Assembly (NCBI GenBank): GCA_001600355.1
Contig: BCJU01000002.1
Span: 2,108,001 to 2,172,000 of the forward strand
From: Meira nashicola
Taxonomy: Eukaryota; Basidiomycota; Exobasidiomycetes; Exobasidiales; Brachybasidiaceae
Length of the DNA: 64,000 nt
Direction of reading: 5' to 3'
The position numbers and the translations under genes were made by a program. Below are positions 10,734-21,244 of this stretch, piece after piece. The first letter of the stretch is position 1; every line of letters starts with the position of its first letter. The notes under the pieces were generated by a model. It did no database searches and was not told the DNA's origin. It was given only the letters and a program-made list of their open reading frames with translations.

Positions 10734-13412
10734 ATGAACGGTAATTCAGCACCTTCATCTCCAGCTTTAAATGGATCGCCGGTAAGAAAGATGAAACGAC
10801 AACATTCATCTTCTTCTCTTTTGAACGGAGAGGGCTCTTCAAATGGCATCCAAAATCTTCGCTCCAATGTGGATCCACGCATAATAGAATCTCGAACAAA
10901 ATTACCAATCTGGATTGCAAAGGATGCAATAGTTGACGCTGTTAGAGAGAATGATACGATTGTCATCCTTGGTGAAACGGGTAGTGGTAAAACAACACAG
11001 ATTCCTCAATTCTTATTTGATGGAGGATTGACGAACTATAACAACTCTTTTTCATCGAATTCGAATGGAAGTCAAAGTAATGGTCATGTTACTCGAAGAA
11101 GAAGACAAATGATCGGTATTACGCAACCAAGGAGAGTGGCTGCAATTTCATTGGCAAAACGAGTAGCAGTAGAAATGGGCGTGCCGGAACCTGATAACAC
11201 GAACAAGCAATCTGATCCGGCATTGGTGGGCTATTCGGTTCGATTTGACGATCGTACTAGCAAACAAACAAGAGTCAAATTCATGACTGATGGTTGGCTC
11301 TTACGTGAACTTTTGGCTGGTGGAGGACGGAAGAAGGGTAAAGGCAAAATAGAAGAAAACGGAAAGGAAGAGCAAACACAGCAGGAGATGACGTATAGTC
11401 TGCTAGAGCAATATTCAGTCATCATCATCGATGAAGCACATGAACGTTCCGTACACACAGATGTTGTTCTTGGTCTGATCAAGCAGGTTCAGCAGGAACG
11501 CAAAAAGAATCGAAAGGCATGGCTGGAGCGTGCACATGAGGGAAATCCTACAAATGAATATGAGCCCACCGAGCTCAAAGTCATTGTTATGAGTGCAACG
11601 ATTGATGCAGAAGCTTTTGCCAGTTTTTTTACCAACGAAAAATCTGAGCCAGCCCCGATCCTTTACATCAAAGGACGTCAATATCCGGTCAAATTATTAC
11701 ACGCAGAAGAAACATGCATGGACTGGATTGAATCTTGCAAACGAGTTGTCATTCAGATATCCGCAATGCCACCTGGAGATGTTTTGATCTTTATGACTGG
11801 AGCAGAAGAGATTGAATCATTTGCTTCCGAATTGCGAGATTTAGATAAAGGATTACAAACTTATGCAGACGGAATAGGAAAGCCAAAACCTTTAAATTTA
11901 CTTGTGGTGAAGCTGTACGCGGCATTGGGAGGAGAGGCGATACGTAAATGCTTCAGTCCAACGCCACCAGGAAGTCGAAAGATCGTTCTGGCTACAAACA
12001 TTGCCGAGACAAGTATTACTATACCTGGCATTTCGTACGTAATAGATTGCGGTTTGGCAAAAGAACGTACTTTCCAATCATCCATGTCGGACATGCAAGG
12101 TGGATCAACCGATCGATCAAATACAGGCGCCTCTATGGAGATGCTTTCGGTTAAGCCAATCTCTAAAGCAGCAGCTCGACAAAGAACAGGTCGTGCAGGT
12201 CGTGAAAGAGCTGGAAATTGCTTCAGATTATTCACCCAAGATACGTTTGAAACATTACCAGATTCTTCTGTTCCGGAAATCTTACGTACAGATCTAAGTT
12301 CGGTCGTTCTTGACGTTTTTGCGATGGGATTGGATCCATTATCATTCAATTGGTTAGATCGACCTAATGAGGACGATTTACGTGCCGCTGTGATGAACTT
12401 GGTAGAATTGGGTGCTTTGGAATATTTGCGCACCACTAATTCAAATGGAGCACAACAAGAACAAAAGTTCAGTATGACTGAATTAGGCAGACGAATGTCC
12501 AAATTACCTCTCTTGCCTGCGTTATCCAAAACACTTTTGACTGCAAGCACTTTTGATGAGGACAGTAAAGTTTTCATGCATGCACTAGATTTGGTATCAA
12601 TCTTGAGTACAGAAAGGAGAACGATCCTTCTTGAACCTAGTGGTGAACGCGGTTCTGGAAACGACCAAGGCAATGCGAATCGATCGAAGCGGGATGAAGC
12701 AGATCGTGCTCGAGAAAGACTTGCACATCCTAGTGGAGACCATGCCACCCAATTGCAAGCATTATACGCTTTTGATGAAATGGAAGAAAGTTGTAAAACA
12801 CAAAGCGCAAAGATAAGCGAGCATGGGAAGCGTTCAATTGATCTACCGAAATTGAGGGAATGGTGTAGTGCAAATTATATTAGCTTGAAAGCAGTTCGAG
12901 AATCAAAAAAGATTCGTTTACAATTATTGCAAGTCTGTCAACAACAAGGTTGGGTACCTGAAAGTATTGATAATAGACTTTTAGAGTCAACAACGAACAT
13001 GCGGAATATCGCGTTAGAGAGTGGAGAAGATGATGATGATAATGATGAAGATGAGATGACAGTCATTCGTGGTTCGGTAAACTCTTTCCAATCAAATGGA
13101 GCTCAGGATAATGAACGTGAAGACTATTCTTCTCTCAGAAGATGTTTGGTGCAAGGAAAACGGGTAAACGCAGCCTTTAAACAAGGACAAAGTGGATTCT
13201 ATAAACGAGCACTCGGTGGTGAAAACAGGTTCAGGATTCATCCTTCTTCCACTTTATTACTCTCAAGGGGACCTGCAAATTTACCTAATGTGATCTATTT
13301 TGAGGATATGATCTTCACTACCCAGCTATTTGCTCGGACTGTAAGTGCTGCCGAAGCAAGCTGGCTAACGGATATGAGCACGCAACTTCAAGCCAAAAAA
13401 CAATTGGAATAA
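10734..13412 (+). CDS. DEAH-box RNA helicase, DHR2/DHX33-like
   Basis: The protein has 892 residues and no intron. Walker A is GETGSGKTT near residues 80-90. Motif Ia is TQPRRVAA, motif II is DEAH, motif III is SAT, motif V is TNIAETSITIPGI and motif VI is QRTGRAGR. HA2 and OB-fold (DUF1605) regions follow. A lysine/glycine-rich insert (about residues 200-222) interrupts RecA1, and an acidic DDDDNDEDE insert lies in the C-terminal part. Yeast DHR2 is a nucleolar helicase for 18S rRNA processing, and DHX33 is its metazoan relative. The first ATG (10734) is preferred over an upstream in-frame GTG. A CTTTCAG just upstream could be the acceptor of a leader intron. Confidence 0.85.
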   Translation: MNGNSAPSSPALNGSPVRKMKRQHSSSSLLNGEGSSNGIQNLRSNVDPRIIESRTKLPIWIAKDAIVDAVRENDTIVILGETGSGKTTQIPQFLFDGGLTNYNNSFSSNSNGSQSNGHVTRRRRQMIGITQPRRVAAISLAKRVAVEMGVPEPDNTNKQSDPALVGYSVRFDDRTSKQTRVKFMTDGWLLRELLAGGGRKKGKGKIEENGKEEQTQQEMTYSLLEQYSVIIIDEAHERSVHTDVVLGLIKQVQQERKKNRKAWLERAHEGNPTNEYEPTELKVIVMSATIDAEAFASFFTNEKSEPAPILYIKGRQYPVKLLHAEETCMDWIESCKRVVIQISAMPPGDVLIFMTGAEEIESFASELRDLDKGLQTYADGIGKPKPLNLLVVKLYAALGGEAIRKCFSPTPPGSRKIVLATNIAETSITIPGISYVIDCGLAKERTFQSSMSDMQGGSTDRSNTGASMEMLSVKPISKAAARQRTGRAGRERAGNCFRLFTQDTFETLPDSSVPEILRTDLSSVVLDVFAMGLDPLSFNWLDRPNEDDLRAAVMNLVELGALEYLRTTNSNGAQQEQKFSMTELGRRMSKLPLLPALSKTLLTASTFDEDSKVFMHALDLVSILSTERRTILLEPSGERGSGNDQGNANRSKRDEADRARERLAHPSGDHATQLQALYAFDEMEESCKTQSAKISEHGKRSIDLPKLREWCSANYISLKAVRESKKIRLQLLQVCQQQGWVPESIDNRLLESTTNMRNIALESGEDDDDNDEDEMTVIRGSVNSFQSNGAQDNEREDYSSLRRCLVQGKRVNAAFKQGQSGFYKRALGGENRFRIHPSSTLLLSRGPANLPNVIYFEDMIFTTQLFARTVSAAEASWLTDMSTQLQAKKQLE

Positions 13413-13596
13413 TTTTGAGCCAAAGATGTATAGTACTGTATATTAGATTTTAGGAATGTCTATTTGATTTCCACCAAAATACGAAATGTTTGCTAATGAA
13501 CAATTATCTCAGCATCTCTGTCAAACAAAAAAATGAGACAGGTATTGTATAATATGAAAAAGGGGTATGAGAATGTTATATCTGACGTTAAAACTT

Positions 13597-14925
13597 CTAC
13601 CGAGGTCCAGCGATTTCACGTTCAAAGGCTTCACTTGGATCTTCCATCATTTGTGCATCTGTCAATTGTCCACTGACCACCTCGCTTGCCGTTCCTCCAT
13701 GTACTAAGCCAGATGATGCGCCCAAGAATGATTGTTGATTGTCAGTCGGGCTAGAAGCTTGAATCTCTTCTCGTGATGGGATCGGTAGTGTTTCTTGACG
13801 ACGTGGTTGTGGAGCTCTTGCCCTTCCTCTTACTTCTTCGCGGAAGCTTGCCACCTCTTGTAAGATTAAATGTTTCATTCCTTCCACATCTTCAACGTCT
13901 TCGAATCCAAAGTCAAATTTGGTTGGGCAGATTGGTTCATCTGCAGGATCATGCCAAACAGCTAGATAAGGATGTCGTAATGCTTCATCGCATGTAATCC
14001 GTCTTGCAGGATCGAAAGCTAACATTTTCTCTAGCAGATCCAAAGCCAAAGGATTAGCGGCAGGATACAAGTTTTGGAATGGAATTCTGGGCTTGAATGG
14101 AAGTGACCGAATGTACTCTTGTGCTCTTGGACTTCCTACACGAACCAATGTCTCTTCACTTGGTGTGCCTAGGTAGTGCAGAATTTGGTTGAGTTGGTCG
14201 ACGTAATCTCTTCCTTTGAAGATCGGTTTACCGCCCAGCAATTCTGCCAAAATGCATCCTACTGACCAAATATCAATTGCAGTAGTATAATTTTGGAAGC
14301 TCAACATAATTTCCGGGGCACGATACCAACGAGTAGCAACGTATTCTGTCATAAATCCTCCTCCAGCGGCACCTTTTGCTGCCAATTCGGCATCTGTTGC
14401 AAATCCACGTGCCAAACCGAAATCACAAATCTTCAATTCGCAATCAGCATTGACGAGTAAATTTCCCGGTTTCAAATCACGATGTAAAACGCTTGCGCTG
14501 TGAATGTAACGTAATCCACAAAGAGTTTGATAGATGAAAGACTGAAAATGAGCATCTGACAGAGGTTGACCTGAACGAATAATAGCGTGTAAATCTGCTT
14601 CCATCAACTCTTCATAGAGATAAACTTCATTGAATCCGACTGGATCGATAATATCCATATCATATAAGCAAGTAATATTTTTGTGACCACGAAAGTGACG
14701 TAAAAGTTTAATTTCTCGTAATGCTCTTTTGGCCAAAATCTTTTTTGTGAAAATATTTGTAATCTTTTTGATCGCTACACTTTCACCACTTGCTTTGTGT
14801 GTCGCAGCACAAACGCTACCATATGCACCAGCACCAAGTTCTTTCGTTACTTCATATCCCGAATCAACTTGAAACGTTTGGTTTAGGACAGTGTAGGATG
14901 TACGTTGTGGAGCCGGAAAAGACAT
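13597..14925 (-). CDS. SLT2: Cell-wall-integrity MAP kinase, SLT2/MPK1 type
   Basis: The protein has 442 residues. The glycine loop GAGAYG is at 31-36, the catalytic lysine in VAIKK at about 53, HRD at 148-150, DFG at 168-170, and the activation motif TEY at 193-195. The segments [21 protein letters not shown] and [12 protein letters not shown] are diagnostic of the fungal SLT2/MpkA group and exclude HOG1 (TGY) and FUS3/KSS1. The kinase acts at the end of the PKC-MAPK cascade that responds to cell-wall stress. The C-terminal 90 residues are divergent and glutamine/serine rich. It is convergent with the helicase. Confidence 0.93.
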   Translation of the reverse strand: MSFPAPQRTSYTVLNQTFQVDSGYEVTKELGAGAYGSVCAATHKASGESVAIKKITNIFTKKILAKRALREIKLLRHFRGHKNITCLYDMDIIDPVGFNEVYLYEELMEADLHAIIRSGQPLSDAHFQSFIYQTLCGLRYIHSASVLHRDLKPGNLLVNADCELKICDFGLARGFATDAELAAKGAAGGGFMTEYVATRWYRAPEIMLSFQNYTTAIDIWSVGCILAELLGGKPIFKGRDYVDQLNQILHYLGTPSEETLVRVGSPRAQEYIRSLPFKPRIPFQNLYPAANPLALDLLEKMLAFDPARRITCDEALRHPYLAVWHDPADEPICPTKFDFGFEDVEDVEGMKHLILQEVASFREEVRGRARAPQPRRQETLPIPSREEIQASSPTDNQQSFLGASSGLVHGGTASEVVSGQLTDAQMMEDPSEAFEREIAGPR

Positions 14926-16006
14926 GACGATGAGGTTAGATGATGGTGTTTTGTATCTTTTGTCGTTATTGGGTTCTTTATGTATGGTTTCCCTTTTTTT
15001 CTCTTTGCTATTTGAAATAGGTGGTAGCCCCTCTGTAGTCTACGACGCTTGCGCCCTCTTTGTAAATAAAAAGCCGGAAAGGAGAGTGAGTGAGAAGAGC
15101 CTTAATTACGTTTCGCAAGGGAAAACAAGGCGATTGCTGAAAGAAATGAATGAGAGAAGTAGACGTAGGTATAGCGAAGACTATCAATTCATTAATACGT
15201 TGATGTCGTCGTAAGAAGATTGCGGCCTTTTTATATGCGTCTGAGTTGTATTCAACATATGACATGTAGCCTAATCTGTGCATATGTACATTTACAGTTT
15301 ATCACCCACGTTTCTTGTGACTCTACTACATACATACACGTATTTCTGCACAAAACTAACGGAGCGGTGTGTAATGCGCGTCATTTAGAGAGAGAGAGGA
15401 GTTTAGTGTGTGCGTGAGTAAATTAGAGAAATTAATTGTATGTATACATGCATAAGGAACCATATAAGCGCAGCGCACGCGGAGCGAAGTAACGCTGAGC
15501 TCCGAGCTTTTCCATCTTAAAATCAACGCTGTCTTAATTACGCTAAAGTCACTTTCTAGTTTGATTAACCATTAAGGTTCCTCGAATTCATTCATCAATA
15601 AATTTTTTAATTGGTCGACTTTGCGACGGTGGGGAATGAATCCGAATAATTGTATCGATTTTCGGATTAAAAAGAAAAACGGCAAACTATTATTCAATAA
15701 TTAGAAAAAGCGGAGATCAGAAGAAGTCTCCGCTCGCAAAAATCAAAAGCCATTTTTTCGGGATTCCGTGGACTTCAAACACGCGTACGAGAGATGATGT
15801 GCGGAACACAGCTTGAAAGAAAATACGCTTAACATTCCACATATTTCGAAGGTCACGGTATTGCGTGAACGCATATCTTTTTCATCCAATCAAAGATTAT
15901 GTTATACTCTTATAGTGGATAAGATTAGAAGTGATGTTAAAAAGATAAAATTACAGGCGGTTGTCATATTGGAAATAAAAGTTGGCGTCAATAATTTGGG
16001 AGGATT
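14926..16006. other. 1.1-kb intergenic region upstream of SLT2
   Basis: No gene supported. It holds the SLT2 promoter and the EXO1 3' flank. It contains a GA repeat (AGAGAGAGAGGAG near 15388), an AT-rich stretch (15590-15710) and a stem-loop at 15709-15734. Confidence 0.6.
15709..15734. repeat. Inverted repeat / stem-loop
   Basis: AGCGGAGA at 15709-15716 and TCTCCGCT at 15727-15734 are perfect 8-bp complements around a 10-nt loop. The role is unknown; no T run directly follows on either strand. Confidence 0.5.
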
Positions 16007-18115
16007 TTATCCGTCTCCATTTAGCATAACCAGCTTACGTACAGACGATGATGATCTTTTGAGCTGGTCGCCATTCGGACGAGGTGTTCTGGTAAGAATT
16101 GGAGATTTTGTGATTGCACGTAAAGGGGTGTCTACTTTTTGATGTTGTAAATCACCATGATCAAAATCATCAAATGGATCATGTTCAACACTAAAAGACA
16201 TCGTTCTTTTAATGGACGAAGAAGCAGAGAATATCTTACCATCGCTTTGGTGTCGCGGTAATGGAGTTCTTTCGTTCATACCAGCCAATCGACGTGCGTT
16301 CGCAACAGATTCATCAATAGCATCATTAGGTGATCGAAATCTTGATTCGACTCGTTCTTCGTCATAGACAAATCTTTTAAGTCTTGCTTCCATGATCGAG
16401 TCTCGGCTAGAGATATTGTCGTCATCGTCGTCAAATCCGATATTGTTTATATTCGAAAAGGGGAATCGTTGTAGTTTCGTCGATCCTAATGAAGGTGATG
16501 CAATTGGTGATGATGGTAGTACATCTTCTTGATCTTCTTCATCAATATGTACTACAAATTGAGCATGCTGCTGCTTGCTAGCTGAATTCGTAGCACTAGG
16601 AGGTGAAGATATATGACCTTCATCATGTTCAACTTCATCAATCACCGAATAACGTACTTTCGGTTGGGTGGGCGTCATTGCAAACCGTGCGAGATCTGCA
16701 TAACCCTCGTATGCTTTCACTGGACTGGATGAAGCCACCGAAGCAGGAGAAGGTATGTGTTGATCTGATTGTGTTGCATTGTGCGAAAAGTATTTGCTCT
16801 TCTCTTTAGCTTTTTGTGGGCTTTCTATCCTTGCTCGCTTTACGCTCCCGCTTTGACTTTCGTTCGTTTGATCGATTCGATTCGTTTTGTCCGCAAATGG
16901 CTCCCTGATAGCAGGTTTAGCCACAAGGAAGCTGTCCAATTTCCCTTGACCTTGAATTTCAGTCTTTGTGGCCTTCTTTACTCGCTTTCCGTTCATAAAA
17001 TTAGGTCTAGTCTGAGCATAGAAGCTACGAGCATATGTTTGACCAGATTTTTCAGCAACGGCATCCTTGTTCTTCTCCGCCTTTGCATCTGCCTCTGCTA
17101 TCGATTTTCGTGTGATAGGGTCAATATCACCATTCGCAATCCCTTCGATGATTTCAGGTGACATCAAAGGACCAATACAATCATCAGTTCCAAACATATC
17201 ATCATTTTGCGGTGCTGAAGTAAGAGTAGTCATTCGAACTTTGTTAGAAGTACTTGAACGATGAAAAACACGTTGATAAACAAATGTTCTTTCAGCTCGT
17301 TCAAATTGTTCGCGATAATTTGTTGGAACTTGCATTCCCATCGTTAAAGCAACATTTAAAACTCTTGCAACACTTCCATATTGTCGTAACATTTGATGAG
17401 CCGTTTTCAATCCCATTTTTGGTATCGAAGGTAAATAATCACAACCGCTCAAAATTGCCATTTGTCGAAACATTGAATCATCAAAAGAATGCATTGCAAG
17501 ACTTTTGCATTTTTGACGATTAGAATGAAGATATTCAACGCAATTGCCTTCTTTGTCTAACTTGTATAAAACTCTTTTACAGCCGAATACCAACAAATCC
17601 GAATCTTCCGTCACGATTCCATCAATTACACCTCTTCTTTCCAAATAGGCAAGCTGAGCGTCTGCTTCGTAAGGTGCGACGATGTATTGGATATTGGATT
17701 GTCGTAATCGTTTGATCAATTGATAGGCCATCGTAGGCGTAACATCTACGCAACGAACATATTGTTCTCTCGCATCCTTTTGGTTTCCCGCCAATGCGCA
17801 TTTACGAGCTTGTTCTAGGCATTCTTCACGTCTTTGATGTCTATCTTGTTCTGTTTTTGCTTTTGCGGGTAATCGATCTCCATCAAAGACGATATACGGT
17901 ATAATACCATGATGCATTAACATATGAATTTGTGACATTGCATAATCGACGTATTTCGTCGTTGGCCTTCCCAATGCCAATGCTTCTGCACAACCATAAG
18001 CGCCTCTATGCAGCCATACATAACCATCTACTCCTAATACTTTTCCTTTATACTTTTTTATATGAATGTATTCGGATACGTCTTTCAAAAGAGGCAATAG
18101 ACCTGTAATGCCCAT
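16007..18115 (-). CDS. EXO1: Exonuclease 1 (XPG/RAD2 family 5'-3' exonuclease)
   Basis: The protein has 702 residues, the same length class as yeast EXO1. The N-terminus MGITGLLPLLKDVSEYIHI and the VDGYVWLHRGAYGCA segment are EXO1-type. The internal nuclease domain begins near residue 130 and carries APYEADAQLAYLERRG and TEDSDLLVFGC, the metal-binding acidic cluster. GCDYLPSIPKMGLKTAHQML provides the helix-hairpin-helix. The C-terminal half is disordered with several FD/FF-type short motifs, as expected for the mismatch-repair interaction tail. It acts in mismatch repair and end resection. An ACGCGT hexamer lies 275 bp upstream. Confidence 0.93.
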   Translation of the reverse strand: MGITGLLPLLKDVSEYIHIKKYKGKVLGVDGYVWLHRGAYGCAEALALGRPTTKYVDYAMSQIHMLMHHGIIPYIVFDGDRLPAKAKTEQDRHQRREECLEQARKCALAGNQKDAREQYVRCVDVTPTMAYQLIKRLRQSNIQYIVAPYEADAQLAYLERRGVIDGIVTEDSDLLVFGCKRVLYKLDKEGNCVEYLHSNRQKCKSLAMHSFDDSMFRQMAILSGCDYLPSIPKMGLKTAHQMLRQYGSVARVLNVALTMGMQVPTNYREQFERAERTFVYQRVFHRSSTSNKVRMTTLTSAPQNDDMFGTDDCIGPLMSPEIIEGIANGDIDPITRKSIAEADAKAEKNKDAVAEKSGQTYARSFYAQTRPNFMNGKRVKKATKTEIQGQGKLDSFLVAKPAIREPFADKTNRIDQTNESQSGSVKRARIESPQKAKEKSKYFSHNATQSDQHIPSPASVASSSPVKAYEGYADLARFAMTPTQPKVRYSVIDEVEHDEGHISSPPSATNSASKQQHAQFVVHIDEEDQEDVLPSSPIASPSLGSTKLQRFPFSNINNIGFDDDDDNISSRDSIMEARLKRFVYDEERVESRFRSPNDAIDESVANARRLAGMNERTPLPRHQSDGKIFSASSSIKRTMSFSVEHDPFDDFDHGDLQHQKVDTPLRAITKSPILTRTPRPNGDQLKRSSSSVRKLVMLNGDG

Positions 18116-18560
18116 CTTGACTATTCAAGAATGATCATGTCCAAACGGGTCTAGAATATTGTAGATTTCGTTTTTCTAATGAGTGAAAAAGGTGATGGTA
18201 GGTGATGAAGATAACTTGCTAAATGTACATTACGAGTGTCGTTGTGATTGCGATGATGGTACTCTTCACAATCGCAGGGGAATAATTCGATGATTGTCAT
18301 AGTGCCGTTCACGTATGAATCACATTATTCCCGTAAGGAGAGCTATTTAACGCGCTTAGCAAAATTCTTAACAAGTGTTGGTCTTGTAAACGCGTAAAGT
18401 CGCGTTTTGTCAGCTGCGTGCACTCAAAAAGACATTGACTACAGGCAGGCTACATTTGTGAACTGAGCCAAAGTGTTACACAAAAGATTATTCAATAAAG
18501 TCTTGGCACCCATGCATAAAATACAATTCTTTTACAATCATTGATATACAGCACATTCTT
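18116..18560. other. Intergenic, EXO1 promoter and LIN1 3' flank
   Basis: No gene seen. Contains the ACGCGT hexamer and another CGCG element (near 18348) upstream of EXO1. Confidence 0.6.
18390..18395. promoter_or_regulatory. ACGCGT (MCB-type) hexamer upstream of EXO1
   Basis: Palindromic ACGCGT 275 bp before the EXO1 ATG, in AAACGCGTAAAGTCGCG. It matches the fungal MBF (G1/S) site. Functional use is inferred. Confidence 0.3.
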
Positions 18561-19949
18561 CTATCCGAATACATCTTGCCATGATGACCAATCGGAATGA
18601 TTTTGTCCTTCAGGTTGTAGTAAAATACGCTCACCATCATCGCCGAAATATCCACCCTTTTTCCACGATAGTAAATCTGTTACATTGAAAGGTCCAAATG
18701 TTTCTTGTTCTGATTCGGGACCCATTTCCGACATTGACTTCAAGTAGGCAGGTGACCATTTGTAGATGTAAGAAATAGCGCCACCCACATTATCTGTGTC
18801 ACTTTTTTGCTTCTCACTTGCAGGATCCCAAGTAGATCGCACCAATCCTGACTTACGTACATCTCCTAGAAGGCTTTCGTATGTGGCTTCATATACGTTT
18901 ACAAGTCCAAACTTTGACATCAGTTCTGATGCTAACGCAGTGATTTTATTCAATTCCGCTTTGATCCGGTCTAGATCATCTTCAGCTTCTTTTGATCCAA
19001 CCTTCTTCGATGAGCTTGCCTTGGACCTTTTCTTTTGTTGTGCACCTAGCCTTTGCAATGCTTCCAGTACACTTTCACCCTTTCGCATATAGCCCACCAA
19101 GTACATCTTGCATTCATCTTCATCAAGATCGGCAAATTCTCTTCTTTGTTCTCTATTCTTTGCTTCTTGTATCCTTCTTTCTTGAGCTTCTTTTGCCGCT
19201 TTGATATTTTTTCGACTATAATTTCCCGATAACCATTTATCGTGCTCAGCATGAGGATCTTTTGCATTTTCGATATAATTTCCCTCTTCATCAAATCTAC
19301 CGGTTGCCATTTCATTTTTCATATTAAACTTTTCGATTTGAAATCCCATTCCTTTTGATTCAGGGCCTTTTCCTTTCTTTTCTGTATTTTTCAAAGGCTT
19401 CACAACTGCTTCGGGATCATGCAGATTTTCATCTCCTTCATCCACATCCTGACCTTCATCTTCTTCTAATTCGAATTCGGCATCTCCTTCCTCTTTACCC
19501 TTATCTGATTCATTGTCTGAGAATTCTTGTCCTTCTATATCATCTAAATCAAGATACTTTTTCTTGTTTCCCTTTGATTTGGATTCTTCATCTCCACTTC
19601 CGGGTGCTTCATCAAGATTAAACATATCTTCATCTTCATCCTGCTTGTCCGCATTTATCGTTTCATCAGCATCTTCTCCATCCGAACCTTCTTCTCCACT
19701 ACTATCTTCACTATCATATCCGTCCGTTACTACTCTTCCTTTTCTACCTTGTTGTAATCTTTTTCGATCTTGTTCTTCGATGTCTAAATCTCCTGCAATA
19801 TCTTCTTCTGCTGTAGATTTTTCATCAAATCTCGTTCTCTTTGAGGTACTTGGAGCACCACCTTGTTGACCTGCTAGCTCGGACGAAAGAATTCCACCAT
19901 TCACCGAAGCAGGCGGTCCAAATGCTTTCCGCTTAGCATTAGACGTCAT
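18561..19949 (-). CDS. LIN1: LIN1/CD2BP2-like U5 snRNP protein with C-terminal GYF domain
   Basis: The protein has 462 residues. The first 210 are acidic and low complexity (DSEDSSGEEGSDGED, DEDEDMFNLDEAPGSGDEE). FNMKNEMATGRFDEEGNYIENAKDPHAEHDKWL is the conserved LIN1/CD2BP2 core. The last 65 residues form a GYF domain: YIYKWSPAYLKSMSEMG, then FGPFNVTDLLSWKKGGYFGDDG. Human CD2BP2 binds PRP6 through its GYF-containing region in the U5 snRNP, and a PRP6 gene lies in this same window, though not adjacent. Nuclear location is expected. Confidence 0.88.
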   Translation of the reverse strand: MTSNAKRKAFGPPASVNGGILSSELAGQQGGAPSTSKRTRFDEKSTAEEDIAGDLDIEEQDRKRLQQGRKGRVVTDGYDSEDSSGEEGSDGEDADETINADKQDEDEDMFNLDEAPGSGDEESKSKGNKKKYLDLDDIEGQEFSDNESDKGKEEGDAEFELEEDEGQDVDEGDENLHDPEAVVKPLKNTEKKGKGPESKGMGFQIEKFNMKNEMATGRFDEEGNYIENAKDPHAEHDKWLSGNYSRKNIKAAKEAQERRIQEAKNREQRREFADLDEDECKMYLVGYMRKGESVLEALQRLGAQQKKRSKASSSKKVGSKEAEDDLDRIKAELNKITALASELMSKFGLVNVYEATYESLLGDVRKSGLVRSTWDPASEKQKSDTDNVGGAISYIYKWSPAYLKSMSEMGPESEQETFGPFNVTDLLSWKKGGYFGDDGERILLQPEGQNHSDWSSWQDVFG

Positions 19950-20094
19950 TTCGTAAGAAGTGGTCAGGAAGAAAACTACTAGTGGAGGAAATTCTCCTGG
20001 ATTTTGGACGCGATTTTAAGATTAGAAGAAAAAAAAGAGAAAAGGTTGCGTGAATGTATGCATGAAGTTTAAGAATGATCTTACAATAGATTGA

Positions 20095-20477
20095 CTACAA
20101 AGAAGGATAAACCAATTCAAAACCCTCGATGACCTTTCCATGATGGTTATGCGTTTCAGCTTGTTCACATAAGGCTTTATAATCATTCGCGAGCTTTTCT
20201 TCCTTCTTTTTGATCCTTCTAGGTATATCTTCTGTGTCAGAAAAGTCAAAATGTTCTTTTACGTCGAGTTTTACGACTTCATCTCTCTGTTCAAGTTTTC
20301 TCAGTACTTGTAAACATTTACATCGTAATTCGTTCGGAGGGGTTCTCTTTCTTTCGCCATACTTTTCGTCGAATCTTCGGCAGGGTTCCAACTTGTATGA
20401 ACAAGTCCTGATCGTCTGATTTCATCAAGCATTTCTTCATAAGGAACGTCAATAAAATCGACTGATGTTTGTTGCAT
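20095..20477 (-). pseudogene. Uncertain locus: two overlapping reading frames, possible frameshifted gene
   Basis: One frame starts at ATG 20477 and stops at 20301 (58 residues, beginning MQQTSVDFIDVPYEEML). A second frame opens after a stop near 20424 and runs to 20095. Its content looks coding: RKRTPPNELRCKCLQVL, then KLDVKEHFDFSDTEDIPRRI, ending ELVYPSL. A shift of one base between about 20420 and 20330 would join them into one protein of about 120-125 residues. I found no convincing GT-AG intron that would do this. It could be a decayed gene, a sequencing indel, or two unrelated frames. I do not recognise the product. Confidence 0.3.
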
Positions 20478-20509
20478 GATCGTATTTCCTATTCTTTCAT
20501 AGTTTCAAG

Positions 20510-21028
20510 TTAAAATTCTGCTGCTTTTGCATCTCCGAAGGCCAGAAATAATTTCCTTTCTATTGCCAATCTTGCAACCCTACTTCGTTCAAATTCTGGG
20601 AAAATATTTCTAGCAACATTCGTTTCTTTTTTAATGTAGGCTTTAAGTCTCTTAAATGCGTCAAAGATTGATTCAGTAGGAAATAACCAATATGCCAATA
20701 TCATTTTCATTCCAATCAAATTTAAATTATCATCATTTGTTAAATTTCGACTTTGAAGTAAGAGAGCTTTCCTATGTTGAATGTCGTCTAATCTTCTTGC
20801 ATATTCTTTTTTGGCTGCATTTATCTATGTCGTACTTGCATTTTGCTGAAAAGTAATCCAAATTGGCTCAAAAGGAGGAGGTGAACACTCTCGTCCATGT
20901 TCGTCAAGAAAACGAACTGAAGCCGAGCCTTCGTCGCTCATGACAACAGTGCTATACGACATTTCGAATAATTGAATCTGTGAATCGAGTGACTGATTGT
21001 GATTAGATCTTAAAAGGTGGTGATGCAT
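20510..21028 (-). pseudogene. Uncertain locus: continuous frame of 172 codons broken by one in-frame TAG
   Basis: From ATG 21028 (or 20962) the frame encodes SVRFLDEHGRECSPPPFEP, then meets TAG at 20827-20825. It continues without another stop through AAKKEYARRLDDIQHRKALL and ILAYWLFPTESIFDAFKRL to TAA at 20510. Both halves look like coding sequence. A 93-nt intron from GTTCGT (about 20918) to ATAG at the stop would restore the frame, as would an atypically short one of 21 nt. Otherwise this is a nonsense-mutated gene. The product is not recognised. With the adjoining broken frame downstream, it may be one decaying locus between LIN1 and UBA4. Confidence 0.35.
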
Positions 21029-21244
21029 ATAGGCTACATGTATATTCTAGGTTATCTGTAGGGGCTTTTCTTAATCCTTTTTGACTAGCGCGTAAAATTT
21101 GTCTTTTGTTCTCACGCAGAAATAATTTTTACCGAATTTCGGGCAAAACAAAATTCTCCCTTTCTACTTTCACAACTTCAAGGGAAAAAAAAAGACAATG
21201 AATATGAATACCGCGATATAGCACGCACACGACAAAAGACAAAC

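Noticed and set aside
11861..12748. Long minus-strand frame of 295 codons inside the DEAH helicase
   Set aside because: It is antisense to conserved helicase motifs (SAT to HA2) and has no recognisable content.
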